64,000 bases of DNA from Pseudomonadota bacterium (GTDB lineage: Bacteria; Pseudomonadota; Alphaproteobacteria; Sphingomonadales; Sphingomonadaceae). Below the pieces are notes generated by a model that saw nothing but the letters and a program-made list of their open reading frames with translations, was not told where the DNA came from and did no database searches. The DNA lies in assembly GCA_029779535.1 (NCBI GenBank), contig JAKPAG010000107.1, forward strand, positions 62,001 through 126,000, given 5' to 3'. Of this stretch, positions 10,402-20,744 are shown one piece after another; position 1 is the first letter of the stretch; every line of letters begins with the position of its first letter. The translations under genes were made by a program, and so were the position numbers.

Positions 10402-11334
10402 TCAGAGCTTGCCGGTCAGTTCCGGCACGGCGCTGAACAGGTCGGCCACTAGACCGATGTCGGCGACCTGGAAGATCGGCGCGTCTTCGTCCTTGTTGAT
10501 GGCGATGATGGTCTTCGAATCCTTCATCCCCGCCAGGTGCTGGATCGCACCCGAGATGCCGACCGCGATGTACACTTCCGGCGCAACGATCTTGCCGGTC
10601 TGGCCGACCTGGTAGTCGTTGGGGACGTAGCCCGCGTCAACCGCCGCGCGGCTGGCGCCCACGCCCGCGCCGAGCTTGTCGGCAAGCGGGAAGATGGTGG
10701 CGGTGAAGGTTTCCGCGTCCTTGAGCGCGCGGCCACCCGAAACGATGATCTTCGCGCTGGTCAGTTCGGGACGTTCGCTCTTGGCGATTTCCGAGCCGAC
10801 GAAGGTCGACAGGCCCGAATCCGCGCCGGCGGCGACGGCTTCGATGCTGCCCGAACCGCCGGCGGGGTCCGCCTTGGCAAAGGCGGTGCCGCGCACGGTG
10901 ATCACCAGCTTGGCATCGCTCGATTCGACGGTGGCGATGGCGTTGCCGGCATAGATCGGGCGGGTGAAGGTCTTGGGGCCTTCAACCGACAGGATGTCCG
11001 AGATCTGCATCACGTCGAGCAGCGCGGCGACGCGCGGCGCAACGTTCTTGCCGGTGGTGGTGGCGGGCGCGACGAAAGCGTCGTGCGTTGCCATCAGGCC
11101 GGCCACCAGCGGCGCGACGTTTTCGGCCAGCGCGTTGGCATAGGCGGCGTCATCGGCGACGTGGACCGTGCCCACCCCGGCGATCTGCGCGGCGGCAGCG
11201 GCGGCGGCGCCGCAGTTGTGGCCAGCGACCAGCAGGTGCACTTCGCCCAGCTGGCTGGCGGCGGTCACGGCCGACAGGGTGGCGTCCTTGACCGAGGCGT
11301 TGTCGTGTTCGACCCAAACGAGCGTCTTAGCCAT
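10402..11334 (-). CDS. etfA: Electron transfer flavoprotein, alpha subunit
   Basis: 310 residues. The C-terminal FAD-binding domain is clear: [39 protein letters not shown] and [19 protein letters not shown]. With EtfB it forms the soluble heterodimer that takes electrons from acyl-CoA dehydrogenases and passes them to ETF:ubiquinone oxidoreductase. Its ATG shares one base with the etfB stop (TAATG), so translation is coupled. It would serve the acyl-CoA dehydrogenases of the catabolic cluster at 24-27 kb as well as general beta-oxidation. Confidence 0.95.
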   Translation of the reverse strand: MAKTLVWVEHDNASVKDATLSAVTAASQLGEVHLLVAGHNCGAAAAAAAQIAGVGTVHVADDAAYANALAENVAPLVAGLMATHDAFVAPATTTGKNVAPRVAALLDVMQISDILSVEGPKTFTRPIYAGNAIATVESSDAKLVITVRGTAFAKADPAGGSGSIEAVAAGADSGLSTFVGSEIAKSERPELTSAKIIVSGGRALKDAETFTATIFPLADKLGAGVGASRAAVDAGYVPNDYQVGQTGKIVAPEVYIAVGISGAIQHLAGMKDSKTIIAINKDEDAPIFQVADIGLVADLFSAVPELTGKL

Positions 11335-12086
11335 TACGCGACTCCCATTTCCTTGAGCTTGGCGACGAGGGCGTCCACGTCGGCCACCTTGATCCCGGCG
11401 CTGCGCACCGGCGGTTCGCTGACCTTGAGGGTCTTGAGGCGCGGCGCGACATCGACGCCGTAGTCAGCCGGGGCCTTGGTGGCGAGCGGCTTCGACTTGG
11501 CCTTCATGATGTTCGGCAGCGAGGCATAGCGCGGTTCGTTGAGGCGCAGGTCGGTGGTGACCACCGCCGGCAGCGCCAGCTTCACGGTTTCCAGACCGCC
11601 GTCGATTTCCCGCTTCACGACCACCGAATCGCCTTCCACGGCGACTTCGTTGGCGAAAGTGCCCTGCGGACGGCCCATCAGCGCGGCGACCATCTGGCCA
11701 ACCTGGTTGCTGTCGTCGTCGATCGCCTGCTTGCCGGTGATGATCAGGCCCGGGGCTTCCTCATCGGCGACGCCCTTGACGATCTTGGCCACAGCCAGCG
11801 GTTCCACTTCGACGCCATCGTCGACCTGGACCAGCACGGCGCGGTCCGCGCCCATCGCCAGCGCGGTGCGCAGCGTTTCCTGGGCCTTGGCCGGCCCGAC
11901 CGAAACCGCGACGATTTCGGTGACCACGCCCTTTTCCTTGAGGCGGATGGCTTCTTCGACGGCGATTTCGTCGAAGGGGTTCATGCTCATCTTGACATTG
12001 GCGAGATCGACGCCGGCGCCGTCGGACTTGACCCGCGGCTTGACGTTATAGTCGATCACGCGCTTCACGCAGACCAGGGCTTTCAT
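11334..12086 (-). CDS. etfB: Electron transfer flavoprotein, beta subunit
   Basis: 250 residues from ATG 12086 ([19 protein letters not shown]), the family's usual N-terminus; an upstream in-frame start at 12116 adds ten unrelated residues. AGGAAAGG lies 9 bp upstream. It holds the AMP-binding half of ETF and the interaction surface for acyl-CoA dehydrogenases (the conserved [20 protein letters not shown] region near residues 185-205). First gene of etfBA. A palindrome 45-58 bp upstream may be its operator. Confidence 0.95.
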   Translation of the reverse strand: MKALVCVKRVIDYNVKPRVKSDGAGVDLANVKMSMNPFDEIAVEEAIRLKEKGVVTEIVAVSVGPAKAQETLRTALAMGADRAVLVQVDDGVEVEPLAVAKIVKGVADEEAPGLIITGKQAIDDDSNQVGQMVAALMGRPQGTFANEVAVEGDSVVVKREIDGGLETVKLALPAVVTTDLRLNEPRYASLPNIMKAKSKPLATKAPADYGVDVAPRLKTLKVSEPPVRSAGIKVADVDALVAKLKEMGVA

Positions 12087-12130
12087 GCTTGCAAGCCTTT
12101 CCTCTTGATGCTGCACCGCCGCATAGTTTT

Positions 12131-12144
12131 CGTTTACGTAAACG
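12131..12144. promoter_or_regulatory. Candidate operator upstream of etfBA
   Basis: Perfect 14-bp palindrome CGTTTACGTAAACG, 45-58 bp before the etfB ATG, extended on one side by TCAA. It resembles the TTACGT-type sites reported for MerR-family regulators (LiuR) of branched-chain acyl-CoA catabolism, but the match is from memory and the regulator is not in the window. Confidence 0.45.
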
Positions 12145-12316
12145 TCAACCAGCGATTAGGCGTTCGATTAAAGCTGTGACGGGATCGTCATTGCCGCGCA
12201 TTCACATGGGGTCAAGGGGTGAATCGGGACATGTCCCTTCCGGCAGGCCCGATTTGTGCGGGGGATGGTCAGCAGGGCTGACGAATTGGCCGCCGCCGCC
12301 CGCCAGCCGGCCAGCA

Positions 12317-12353
12317 AAAAGGCCGGTCCCGCGCCTGGCGGAACCGGCCTTTT
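12317..12353 (-). terminator. Terminator downstream of sucC
   Basis: Stem AAAAGGCCGGT / ACCGGCCTTTT enclosing a second short stem CCGC/GCGG. Read on the minus strand it ends in a run of T and lies about 30 bp after the sucC stop. The rest of the 12.09-12.38 kb gap holds only the etfBA leader. Confidence 0.8.
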
Positions 12354-12381
12354 GCAGTGGCCCTGGACGGGGCCGGGTCGA

Positions 12382-13578
<1,197 letters not shown>

Positions 13579-13746
13579 CTGTTCAGGACTCCGCAGGGGA
13601 AAAGCGGCCGCAAGGCCTTTGTGCGCCGCCGCATAAGCATAGAGTGACAGGCTTGAAAAGGCCCCGATGGGGGTCCTAGGATAGAAATATGAACGCTAGT
13701 TGCGAGCCGTTCGCAGGTATTCGGCAAAATGGCCTGAACGGTTCCC

Positions 13747-14532
13747 TTGATTGACCGGGACCGCCTGGAGGCGATCGTCCGCGAGGCGGGGCGAATCGCG
13801 CTGTCGCGCTGGCCAGGGCATGGCCATGCGCTGCACACCTGGGAAAAGGATCCAGGCAACCCGGTAAGCGCCGCCGATCTGGAAGTCGACGGCTTCCTGA
13901 AGCGCGAACTGGGGCTGTTGCTGCCGGCGGCGGGCTGGCTGTCGGAAGAAACGGTCGATGCGCCCGAACGGCTGGAAGGCGGGCTGATCTGGCTGGTCGA
14001 TCCGATCGACGGGACGCGCGATTTCATTCGCGGCCGGGCGGGCTGGGCAGTGTCGGTCGCGCTGGTCAGCAGCGGGCGGCCCTTGCTGGGGATGCTGGCG
14101 GCCCCCGCGCGCGAGGAATTCTGGCAGGGCGAGGCCGGGCATGGCAGCTGGCGCAACGGCGTACGGTTGGTGGCGAGCCGGCGCACCGCGCTGCCGGGCG
14201 CGCGCGTTCCGGCCGAGGCGGTGCCTCACGGCGATGCCGATCTGGTGCCCGTCGCCCGGCCCAATTCGATCGCGCTGCGCATGGCGATGGTCGCCGCCGA
14301 CGAGGCGGACCTGGTTGCCACGCTGCGCTGGGGTTATGAATGGGACATCGGCGCCGCCGCGCTGATCGCGCGTGAGGCGGGGGCGGCGGTGACCGATGCC
14401 TTTGGCGGTCCGCTCAATTACAACAAGCGCGATCCGCGCGCCTTTGGCGTGCTGGTATCGGCGCCCGGCATTCACCAGGCGGCGGTCGACCGGCTGGCCG
14501 ACCGCGCCCGGGAACTGTCGGCGCAGGACTGA
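13747..14532 (+). CDS. cysQ: 3'(2'),5'-bisphosphate nucleotidase / inositol monophosphatase family (CysQ-like)
   Basis: 261 residues, starting at TTG 13747. The metal-binding motifs of the inositol monophosphatase superfamily are present: SEE (WLSEETVD, about residues 65-68), DPIDGT in WLVDPIDGTRDFI (about 86-98) and WDIGAAALIAREAGA near residue 200. The FIRGRAGWAVSVALV context fits CysQ, which hydrolyses 3'-phosphoadenosine 5'-phosphate formed in sulfate assimilation. A plain inositol monophosphatase activity is the alternative. It is divergent from sucC and convergent with the OmpA-like gene. Confidence 0.85.
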   Translation: MIDRDRLEAIVREAGRIALSRWPGHGHALHTWEKDPGNPVSAADLEVDGFLKRELGLLLPAAGWLSEETVDAPERLEGGLIWLVDPIDGTRDFIRGRAGWAVSVALVSSGRPLLGMLAAPAREEFWQGEAGHGSWRNGVRLVASRRTALPGARVPAEAVPHGDADLVPVARPNSIALRMAMVAADEADLVATLRWGYEWDIGAAALIAREAGAAVTDAFGGPLNYNKRDPRAFGVLVSAPGIHQAAVDRLADRARELSAQD

Positions 14533-14543
14533 AGGCCGAGCGC

Positions 14544-14573
14544 CGCCGCCCCGGACATGCGCCCGGGGCGGCG
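14544..14573. terminator. Hairpin between convergent genes
   Basis: Perfect 11-bp GC stem CGCCGCCCCGG / CCGGGGCGGCG with an 8-nt loop, in the 48-bp gap between cysQ and the OmpA-like gene. There is no T-tract, so it may stall transcription without being a classic rho-independent terminator. Confidence 0.55.
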
Positions 14574-14580
14574 AGCGGGA

Positions 14581-15276
14581 TCAGTTGGAGCGCGCGGCCT
14601 GCACTTCCTCAACCGTGACCGGCACGATCTTGATTTCGACGCGGCGGTTCCTGGCCCGGCCTTCGGGCGTGTCGTTCGAGGCGACCGGCATGGTTTCGCC
14701 AAAGCCCTGGCTGCGCAGCCGCGCGGCGGGCACGCCCTGGGTGATCAGGTAGTTCATCACCGTGCGCGCGCGATTTTCCGACAGGGTCTGGTTGAAGGCG
14801 TCCGATCCGGTCGAATCGGTATGGCCGTAAACGTCGACCAGGCTGTCGGGATAGTCCTTGAGGCTCTGCGCCACCTTGTCGAGCGTGGCGCGGAATTCGG
14901 GCTTCAGCGTCGCGCTGCCGACATCGAAGGTCACTCCGTCGGGCAGGTTGACCAGGATCGCCTTGCCGCCGTCGGTTTCGGACACGTCCACGCCGCTGCC
15001 GGCGGTCTGCTCCTTCAGCGTCTTGATCTGCTGGTCCATCTTGTAGCCGACCACGCCGCCGGCCACGCCGCCGATCCCGGCGCCGACGATGCGGCCCGTC
15101 TTGCCGCCGATCAGCCCGCCCAGCAGGCCGCCGACCACGGCCCCGCCAACCCCGCCGATCGCGGTGCGCGACACCTTCTTCTGACCCGTGTTCGGGTCGG
15201 TCACGCAGGCCGACACCGTCAGCAGCGAAGCGGCGGCAAAGCCCGAGACGAGCCAGCGCGATTTGTTGAAAGCCAT
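14581..15276 (-). CDS. OmpA-family lipoprotein with glycine-zipper domain
   Basis: 231 residues from ATG 15276 (AAGGGG Shine-Dalgarno upstream; an earlier GTG/ATG at 15303 is rejected because it precedes the signal peptide). The N-terminus ends in LLTVSAC, a lipobox with the acylated cysteine near residue 24. Next is a glycine-zipper segment (GGVGGAVVGGLLGGLIGG and GAGIGGVAGGVVGY), then a short helix, then an OmpA C-terminal peptidoglycan-binding domain with GHTDSTGSDAFNQTLSENRA and NRRVEI. It would be anchored in the outer membrane and hold the peptidoglycan. Confidence 0.9.
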   Translation of the reverse strand: MAFNKSRWLVSGFAAASLLTVSACVTDPNTGQKKVSRTAIGGVGGAVVGGLLGGLIGGKTGRIVGAGIGGVAGGVVGYKMDQQIKTLKEQTAGSGVDVSETDGGKAILVNLPDGVTFDVGSATLKPEFRATLDKVAQSLKDYPDSLVDVYGHTDSTGSDAFNQTLSENRARTVMNYLITQGVPAARLRSQGFGETMPVASNDTPEGRARNRRVEIKIVPVTVEEVQAARSN

Positions 15277-15427
15277 GATGCGATCCCCTTTCCAGTACAG
15301 CATTGGCCGGAAGCTGTGGGCCCGGTAACCTGAACAGAATCTGGACCGCCTGTCCTGTCAATAGCCTGGCCACGCTCCGGCCCGCGCCCCCTTCGCCTTG
15401 GCGCAGGAATCTGCTATCGCCCGCCGG

Positions 15428-16744
15428 GTGAACCCGTTTCCCTGGACCGACGTTATCATCATCGCAGGCCTGATCCTGCTCAATGGCCTGTTCTCGATGT
15501 CGGAACTGGCGATCGTTTCGGCGCGACCGGCGCGGCTGAAAGTGCTGGCCGAACGCGGCAGCAAGGGCGCGCGCACCGCGATGGAGCTGGCGTCCGATCC
15601 GGGCAAGTTCCTCTCGACCGTGCAGATCGGCATCACCCTGGTGGGCATCATCGCCGGTGCCTATTCCGGCGCCAGCCTGGGCGGCCCGACGGGTGAGCGG
15701 CTGGAAGCGCTGGGCCTGCCGCCGCACTGGGCGCCCGAAGCCGGCTTTGCCGTGGTCATCGCGCTGACCACCTATGCCAGCCTGGTGGTGGGCGAACTGG
15801 TGCCCAAGCAGGTCGCCCTGCGCGCGGCCGAAACGATCGCGGTGATCGCCGCCGTGCCGATGGCCGTGGTCGCGCGGGTCACCGCGCCGTTCGTCTGGCT
15901 GCTCGACACCTCGTCCGCGCTGCTGCTGCGGCTGCTGGGGGTGCGCCACAAGGGCGAACACGCCCTCACGGCCGAGGAATTGCAGGTCGTCTTTGCCGAA
16001 GCGACCCGTTCGGGCGTCATCGAAGAGGACGAGCGCGCGATCATGACCGGGATCATGCGCCTGGCCGACCGCCCGGTGCGCGAACTGATGACCCCGCGCA
16101 CCGAACTCGACACGATCGACCGCAAGGCGAGCGAGGACGAAGTCCGCGCCGCGATCAAGGACAGCCCGCATTCGCTGCTGCCGGTGGCCGATGGCAGCCC
16201 GGACAACATCGTCGGGGTGGTCAAGGTCAAGGAAGTGCTGGCGGTGCTGCTGGCGGGCAAGCGGCTGCAGATCGGCCGGCTGATGAAAAAGGCCGAAATC
16301 ATCCCCGACCAGCTCGACGCGATGGACGCGCTGCGCATCCTCCAGCAGTCGGGCGTGTCGATGGCGCTGGTCCACGATGAATATGGCCATCTGGAAGGGG
16401 TGGTCACCCCGGCCGACCTGCTGGCCGCGATCGTCGGCAATTTCGCCAGCCACCAGGACGCGGGGGATTCGCCCATGCTGGTCGAGCGCGAGGACGGTTC
16501 GTTGCTGGTGTCCGGCGCGATGCCGGCCGACCTCCTGGCCGACCGCCTGGGGATCGAGCTGCCGGGCGACCGCGACTATGCCACGGCCGCCGGCTATGCC
16601 CTGTCGGTGCTGAAACGCCTGCCCAAGGAGGGCGAGCATTTCTCCGACCAGGATTGGCGCTTCGAAGTGGTCGACATGGACGGACGCAAGATCGACAAGC
16701 TGCTGGTCAGCGCGCTGGCTCCGCCCGAACCAGCGGCAGGCTGA
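15428..16744 (+). CDS. CNNM/CorC (HlyC-type) membrane protein with CBS domains
   Basis: 438 residues from GTG 15428 (an in-frame TTG at 15398 adds ten residues; neither has a strong Shine-Dalgarno sequence). Order: DUF21/CNNM transmembrane domain (about 1-180, beginning with an ILLNGLFSMSELAIVSAR helix), a tandem CBS pair (about 205-325, ELMTPRTELDTI and DEYGHLEGVVTPADLL), and a C-terminal CorC/HlyC transporter-associated domain (about 345-430). Family members are Mg2+/Co2+ efflux or resistance proteins of the inner membrane; haemolysin is a historical label. The gene is divergent from the OmpA-like gene. Confidence 0.9.
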   Translation: MNPFPWTDVIIIAGLILLNGLFSMSELAIVSARPARLKVLAERGSKGARTAMELASDPGKFLSTVQIGITLVGIIAGAYSGASLGGPTGERLEALGLPPHWAPEAGFAVVIALTTYASLVVGELVPKQVALRAAETIAVIAAVPMAVVARVTAPFVWLLDTSSALLLRLLGVRHKGEHALTAEELQVVFAEATRSGVIEEDERAIMTGIMRLADRPVRELMTPRTELDTIDRKASEDEVRAAIKDSPHSLLPVADGSPDNIVGVVKVKEVLAVLLAGKRLQIGRLMKKAEIIPDQLDAMDALRILQQSGVSMALVHDEYGHLEGVVTPADLLAAIVGNFASHQDAGDSPMLVEREDGSLLVSGAMPADLLADRLGIELPGDRDYATAAGYALSVLKRLPKEGEHFSDQDWRFEVVDMDGRKIDKLLVSALAPPEPAAG

Positions 16745-17006
16745 CCCCCGGCCACCAGCCGCCCACGTAGAATTACATGGCAGCCATGCCGGGCTGGAGC
16801 AGCCTGCCCGGCGGCGCTTTCGTAGATTCACGAAATTGTTGCTACTGCGTTAACCGTTCATCCCCAGCATCAGGTCAATCCGTAAGGTGCGCCTGTCTTC
16901 GGGAGGGGATGGACGCGGCTTGCCATGCCGGACCTGTTCCGGCGTGGGCGGCCCCGTTTGCCTGTTGCCCGTTGCCCGGCTCGCCAGACAGCCTCTGGAG
17001 ACGGCG

Positions 17007-20000
17007 ATGTTCCGCAAGCGCTTGAGTGCCCTGGTCCAGGTACTGATCCTGTTCCTGTCGATGTTCGCCTGGTCCGCGGCGGCCCATGCCGCAGGCGAGC
17101 ACACGATCAACGGCATCACCGTGGCCACGATCCTGCCCAATGGGCAGAACGGGTCGCCCTACAGCTTCCAGATCCAGCCGACCGGCACCGGCACGGCAGC
17201 CGGACCATACACCTTCCAGATGACCGGAGGGTCGCTGCCACTGGGGCTGACCATATCGCCAACCGGGCTGGTCAGCGGGGCCAGCTGCGAACACACCAAC
17301 GGATCGCACAATTTCGATCTGCGCATCACGGCCGCCGGCGGGGCGGTTGGCGACTTTTCCGGGCAAGCCCACTTCCAGATGAACATGACCTCCACCGGGG
17401 GCAGCGGCAACTGCGTGATCACGCTGGGCGACATCCCCACCACCGGCACGGTCGGGATTACCTATGGCGCGACGATCGGCGCGGTTGGCGGCACCGGCAG
17501 CGGCTATGTCTTTACCCTGGCCAGCGGCAGCCTGCCGGCCGGCGTTGCGATGAGCGCGAGCGGCACGTTGAATGGCACGCCGACCACCGCGGGCACCTAT
17601 ACCTTCACCGTCCTGGTCACCGATTCGGCGGGCAACACCGGGGTGCGGACCTATACCGTCACGATCGGCGTGCCGCCCATCGTGGTCAATCCGCCCACGC
17701 TGCCGCCAGCCACCAACGGCACCCCCTATACGGCGAATATCAGCGCCACGGGCGGCACGGGCACCGGCTATACCTTTGCCGTGACCGCCGGTGCGCCGCC
17801 TCCGGGCCTGACGCTGGCCGCATCGGGCGCGCTTACCGGCACGCCGACCACGGCGGGCACCTATGGCTTCACCGTCACGGCCACCGATTCGGGCGGTAAC
17901 AAGGGCCTGCGGGCCTATACCCTGGTGGTCCAGCCCGGCGCGGTGCTGACCGTCGCGCCGCCGGTCCTGCCCAACGGGATCGAGGATTCGCCCTATGCCC
18001 AGACCATCACCGCCAGCGGCGGCACGGGCACGGGCTACAGCTTTGTAGTGACCACCGGCACCCTGCCTGCAGGGATCACGCTGGCCGCGTCCGGCGCGCT
18101 GGCGGGCACGCCGACCACGCCCGGCACCTATACCTTCACTGTCAAGGCCACCGATTCGGCCGGGAACACGGGCACCCGCGATTACACGCTGCTGATCCAG
18201 CCAATCGGCGCGATCGTGATCAGTCCGCCGACCTTGCCTGACGGCACGATCCTGGCGGCCTATGCGCAGACCATTTCGGCCACTGGCGGGACAGGCACGG
18301 GCTATCAGTTCACCGTGGCCGCGGGCGCGCTGCCCACCGGCCTGACGCTGGCGGCCGATACCGGGGTGCTGTCGGGCACGGCCAGTGCGCGCGGCACCTT
18401 CTCCTTCACCGTCCAGGTGCAGGATTCGGGCGCTCACACCGCGACCCAGGCCTATGTGGTCAAGATCGTCGGCCACACGCTGACGATCGATCCGGCCACC
18501 CTGCCTGGTGGCACCAACGGCACGCCCTATGCCCCGCAGACCGTCACGGCCTCGGGCGGGGCGGCGCCCTATGCCTATGCGGTAACGGCCGGCACGGTTC
18601 CCCCGGGGCTGACTTTCAGCGGCGCCGGGGTGCTTTCGGGCACGCCGACTTCGGTTGGCACCTACGGCTTCACCGTCACTGCCACCGACGTCGATGGCGA
18701 CACCGGCACCCGCGCCTATACGGTCGCGATCAATGCCGGCCAGGTGCTGACCGTGCTGCCCACCGAACTGCCGTTCGGTTACTGGCACACGCCCTACAGT
18801 GCGACCGTCACCGCCGTGGGCGGCACCGGCACCGGCTATACCTTCGCGATCACCGCGGGGGCGCTGCCGGCCGGGCTGACCATGACCAGCGGCGGGATCA
18901 TCTCGGGTTCGCCCAATGTCACCGGCGATTTCAACCTGACTGTCACGGCCACCGATTCGGCCGGGAACACCGGGCTGCGCGCCTATACCCTGCACATCGA
19001 TCCGGGTGCGGTGCTGGCGATCAATCCGCCGACCCTGCCTGGCGGGATGGTGAACGTGCCCTATTCGGTCACGGTCGTCGCCAGCGGCGGGGTCGCGCCC
19101 TATACCTACGCGGTGCTGGGCGGGGCGCTGCCCACCGGCCTGTCGCTCAACACCGCGACCGGCGTGATCGGCGGCACGCCGCGCGTGACCGGGGCCTTCG
19201 TGGTCACCATCGGCGCGGTGGATTCGCTCGGCAACTATGGCAACCGGGTCTACAACCTGGCGATCTCTGCCCGCCCCGATCCGTCGAAGGATCGTGAAGT
19301 GATCGGCCTGATCGACGCCCAGTTCGGCCAGGCCAACCGCTTTGCCGAAGGTCAGGTCAACAATGTCATGCGGCACATGGAAAGCCTGCATTCGGCCTTC
19401 GATTGCAGCATCGACAACCAGCTGCGCGTCACCCAGGACACCGCTGGCCGGCGCCTGCCGGGCCAGTCGGTGGGCGATCCGAACACGGCCAACGGCGGCG
19501 CGGTGAATGCGGGCACCAGGGCTGAAGACACCAGGGACAAGACCACCTGCGACCACGGCCTGCGGCTGTGGGCGGCCGGTGCGATCGATTTCGACCGCAA
19601 CGGTTCGAACCGGTTCGACAGCGAAGCCATCACCCTGGGGCTGGATGCCAAGCTGTCCGACCGCCTGATCCTGGGTGCCGGTTTCGGCCTTGGCTTCTCT
19701 GACGAACGCGTCGGCCTCAATGGCACCCATGCCAAGGGCGATGCGACCACGGCCCTGGCCTATGCCAGCTTCAACCCGGTCGGCTCGCTCTATCTCGATG
19801 CGCTGGGCGGCTTCTCGTGGGTCAACCTCGACAACCGGCGCTATGTCACCGTCAACGGCAACATCCTCGCCAGCAAGCGCAAGGGTGACGTCGGCTTCCT
19901 GTCGGTGGCGCTGACCGGCGAAACCCGCCTGCAGGAAGTCCTGCTCGCTGGTTACGCCCGGTTCGACTACTACGACATCAACCTCGACGGGTTCAGCGAA

Positions 20001-20366
20001 GTGGGCACCGATCCCTTCGCGCTGACCTTCGCCAAGTCGCAGCAGAAGCGCGAGGTTGCGGTGCTGGGGCTGCGGGCGGAACGCGACTATGCGCAAAGCT
20101 GGGGCATCCTGCGGCCCAAGCTGCGCGCCGAATACCGCCGCCGCTTCAATGGCAGCTATGACCAGGCGATCGCCTACAGCGATACCCCGGGCACGCTGTA
20201 CCAGCTGGTTCGCGCCAGCAACGAAGCGGACAACGTGGCGCTGACCGCCGGGCTGGAAGCCCTGACGGGCGGGGTCTCGATCAGCATCGAATACGGCACT
20301 TCGGGGATGAGCCTGCACACGCTGGGCGGCCAGCAGGTGCGGCTGATGGTCCGGACCCGGCTCTAG
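17007..20366 (+). CDS. Autotransporter with putative Ig-like repeats and C-terminal beta-barrel
   Basis: 1119 residues from ATG 17007 (GGAG 6 bp upstream; an ATG/GTG 40 codons earlier is rejected because it precedes the signal peptide MFRKRLSALVQVLILFLSMFAWSAAAHA). The passenger is one divergent module plus about seven tandem ~88-residue modules, each with the pattern PPTLP..NGTPY...I.ATGGTGTGY.F.V..G.LP.GLTL...G.LSGTPT..GTY.FTVTATD..GN.G.RAYTL, typical of He_PIG putative immunoglobulin-like domains. After a short linker (PSKDREVIGLIDAQFGQANRF) comes a ~270-residue autotransporter-type barrel ending in RLMVRTRL. It is probably an adhesin-like surface protein; the ligand is unknown. Confidence 0.85.
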   Translation: MFRKRLSALVQVLILFLSMFAWSAAAHAAGEHTINGITVATILPNGQNGSPYSFQIQPTGTGTAAGPYTFQMTGGSLPLGLTISPTGLVSGASCEHTNGSHNFDLRITAAGGAVGDFSGQAHFQMNMTSTGGSGNCVITLGDIPTTGTVGITYGATIGAVGGTGSGYVFTLASGSLPAGVAMSASGTLNGTPTTAGTYTFTVLVTDSAGNTGVRTYTVTIGVPPIVVNPPTLPPATNGTPYTANISATGGTGTGYTFAVTAGAPPPGLTLAASGALTGTPTTAGTYGFTVTATDSGGNKGLRAYTLVVQPGAVLTVAPPVLPNGIEDSPYAQTITASGGTGTGYSFVVTTGTLPAGITLAASGALAGTPTTPGTYTFTVKATDSAGNTGTRDYTLLIQPIGAIVISPPTLPDGTILAAYAQTISATGGTGTGYQFTVAAGALPTGLTLAADTGVLSGTASARGTFSFTVQVQDSGAHTATQAYVVKIVGHTLTIDPATLPGGTNGTPYAPQTVTASGGAAPYAYAVTAGTVPPGLTFSGAGVLSGTPTSVGTYGFTVTATDVDGDTGTRAYTVAINAGQVLTVLPTELPFGYWHTPYSATVTAVGGTGTGYTFAITAGALPAGLTMTSGGIISGSPNVTGDFNLTVTATDSAGNTGLRAYTLHIDPGAVLAINPPTLPGGMVNVPYSVTVVASGGVAPYTYAVLGGALPTGLSLNTATGVIGGTPRVTGAFVVTIGAVDSLGNYGNRVYNLAISARPDPSKDREVIGLIDAQFGQANRFAEGQVNNVMRHMESLHSAFDCSIDNQLRVTQDTAGRRLPGQSVGDPNTANGGAVNAGTRAEDTRDKTTCDHGLRLWAAGAIDFDRNGSNRFDSEAITLGLDAKLSDRLILGAGFGLGFSDERVGLNGTHAKGDATTALAYASFNPVGSLYLDALGGFSWVNLDNRRYVTVNGNILASKRKGDVGFLSVALTGETRLQEVLLAGYARFDYYDINLDGFSEVGTDPFALTFAKSQQKREVAVLGLRAERDYAQSWGILRPKLRAEYRRRFNGSYDQAIAYSDTPGTLYQLVRASNEADNVALTAGLEALTGGVSISIEYGTSGMSLHTLGGQQVRLMVRTRL
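17450..19280 (+). repeat. Tandem ~265-bp coding repeats (Ig-like modules)
   Basis: Seven imperfect direct repeats of about 265 bp inside the autotransporter gene. They share blocks such as GGCACGCCGACCAC and ACCGCCGGCACC-like Gly/Thr codon runs. They are diverged enough to be stable, but they could recombine and change passenger length. Confidence 0.75.
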
Positions 20367-20394
20367 AGTCCTGATCCTGGAGCCTGCCGGACAG

Positions 20395-20425
20395 CCGGGG
20401 GCCAGCGCAGCGCGCTGGCCCCCGG
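20395..20425 (+). terminator. Terminator of the autotransporter gene
   Basis: Perfect 14-bp stem CCGGGGGCCAGCGC / GCGCTGGCCCCCGG with a 3-nt loop, followed by TTTGCGTTTGC, 28 bp after the stop codon. Confidence 0.75.
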
Positions 20426-20565
20426 TTTGCGTTTGCTGTCCCCGGCCACGCAGGCGCCATGGCGGCGCGGGCAGGATAGGCGCTTGAACCGCGCCAGGGC
20501 TTGCGGCGGTCCGCCCCTGCGGCCGCTTCGGCACTCTCCAGCCTAATGACCATCGATTCCCGGAA

Positions 20566-20584
20566 TTACAGAATATATCTGTAA
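20566..20584. promoter_or_regulatory. Palindrome upstream of the TonB receptor
   Basis: TTACAGA-ATATA-TCTGTAA: perfect 7-bp arms around a 5-bp centre, about 40 bp upstream of the cluster operator at 20625. It is in an AT-rich patch of an otherwise GC-rich 378-bp gap (20367-20744), which also holds the terminator and the receptor promoter. It may be a second operator or activator site for the receptor. Confidence 0.4.
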
Positions 20585-20624
20585 ATCAGATGCTTATTTT
20601 CAGAGCTCTAGGCTTCGGCAGATT

Positions 20625-20641
20625 ATCTATTGACATTAGAA
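20625..20641. promoter_or_regulatory. Cluster operator, copy A (TonB receptor)
   Basis: ATCTATTGACATTAGAA, a near-palindrome that recurs four more times before genes of this cluster. It overlaps TTGACA (20630-20635), a consensus -35 box, so a bound repressor would block RNA polymerase. Confidence 0.7.
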
Positions 20642-20744
20642 AACGTTCCGGGAAACATCGTGGCACAAGAGGATCAAGGCGACCGGACCGCGCGATGCGG
20701 CTGGCGCCAAGCGGTCGGACCACGGCCGAAACCGGGAGGGATAT

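Noticed and set aside
14609..16831. 740-codon minus-strand frame over the OmpA-like and CNNM genes
   Set aside because: It is out of frame with the OmpA-like gene and antisense to the CNNM gene; no family pattern is seen.
17450..19280. CRISPR-like repeats
   Set aside because: The repeats are long (about 265 bp), diverged and in frame; they encode Ig-like modules. No short identical repeats with unique spacers occur anywhere in the window.
16875..20534. Very long open frame (1219 codons) antisense to the autotransporter
   Set aside because: Repeated GC-rich codons on the coding strand leave the reverse frame open. Its product is a low-complexity Arg/Gly/Ala sequence without domains or ribosome-binding site; the sense frame has signal peptide and barrel.
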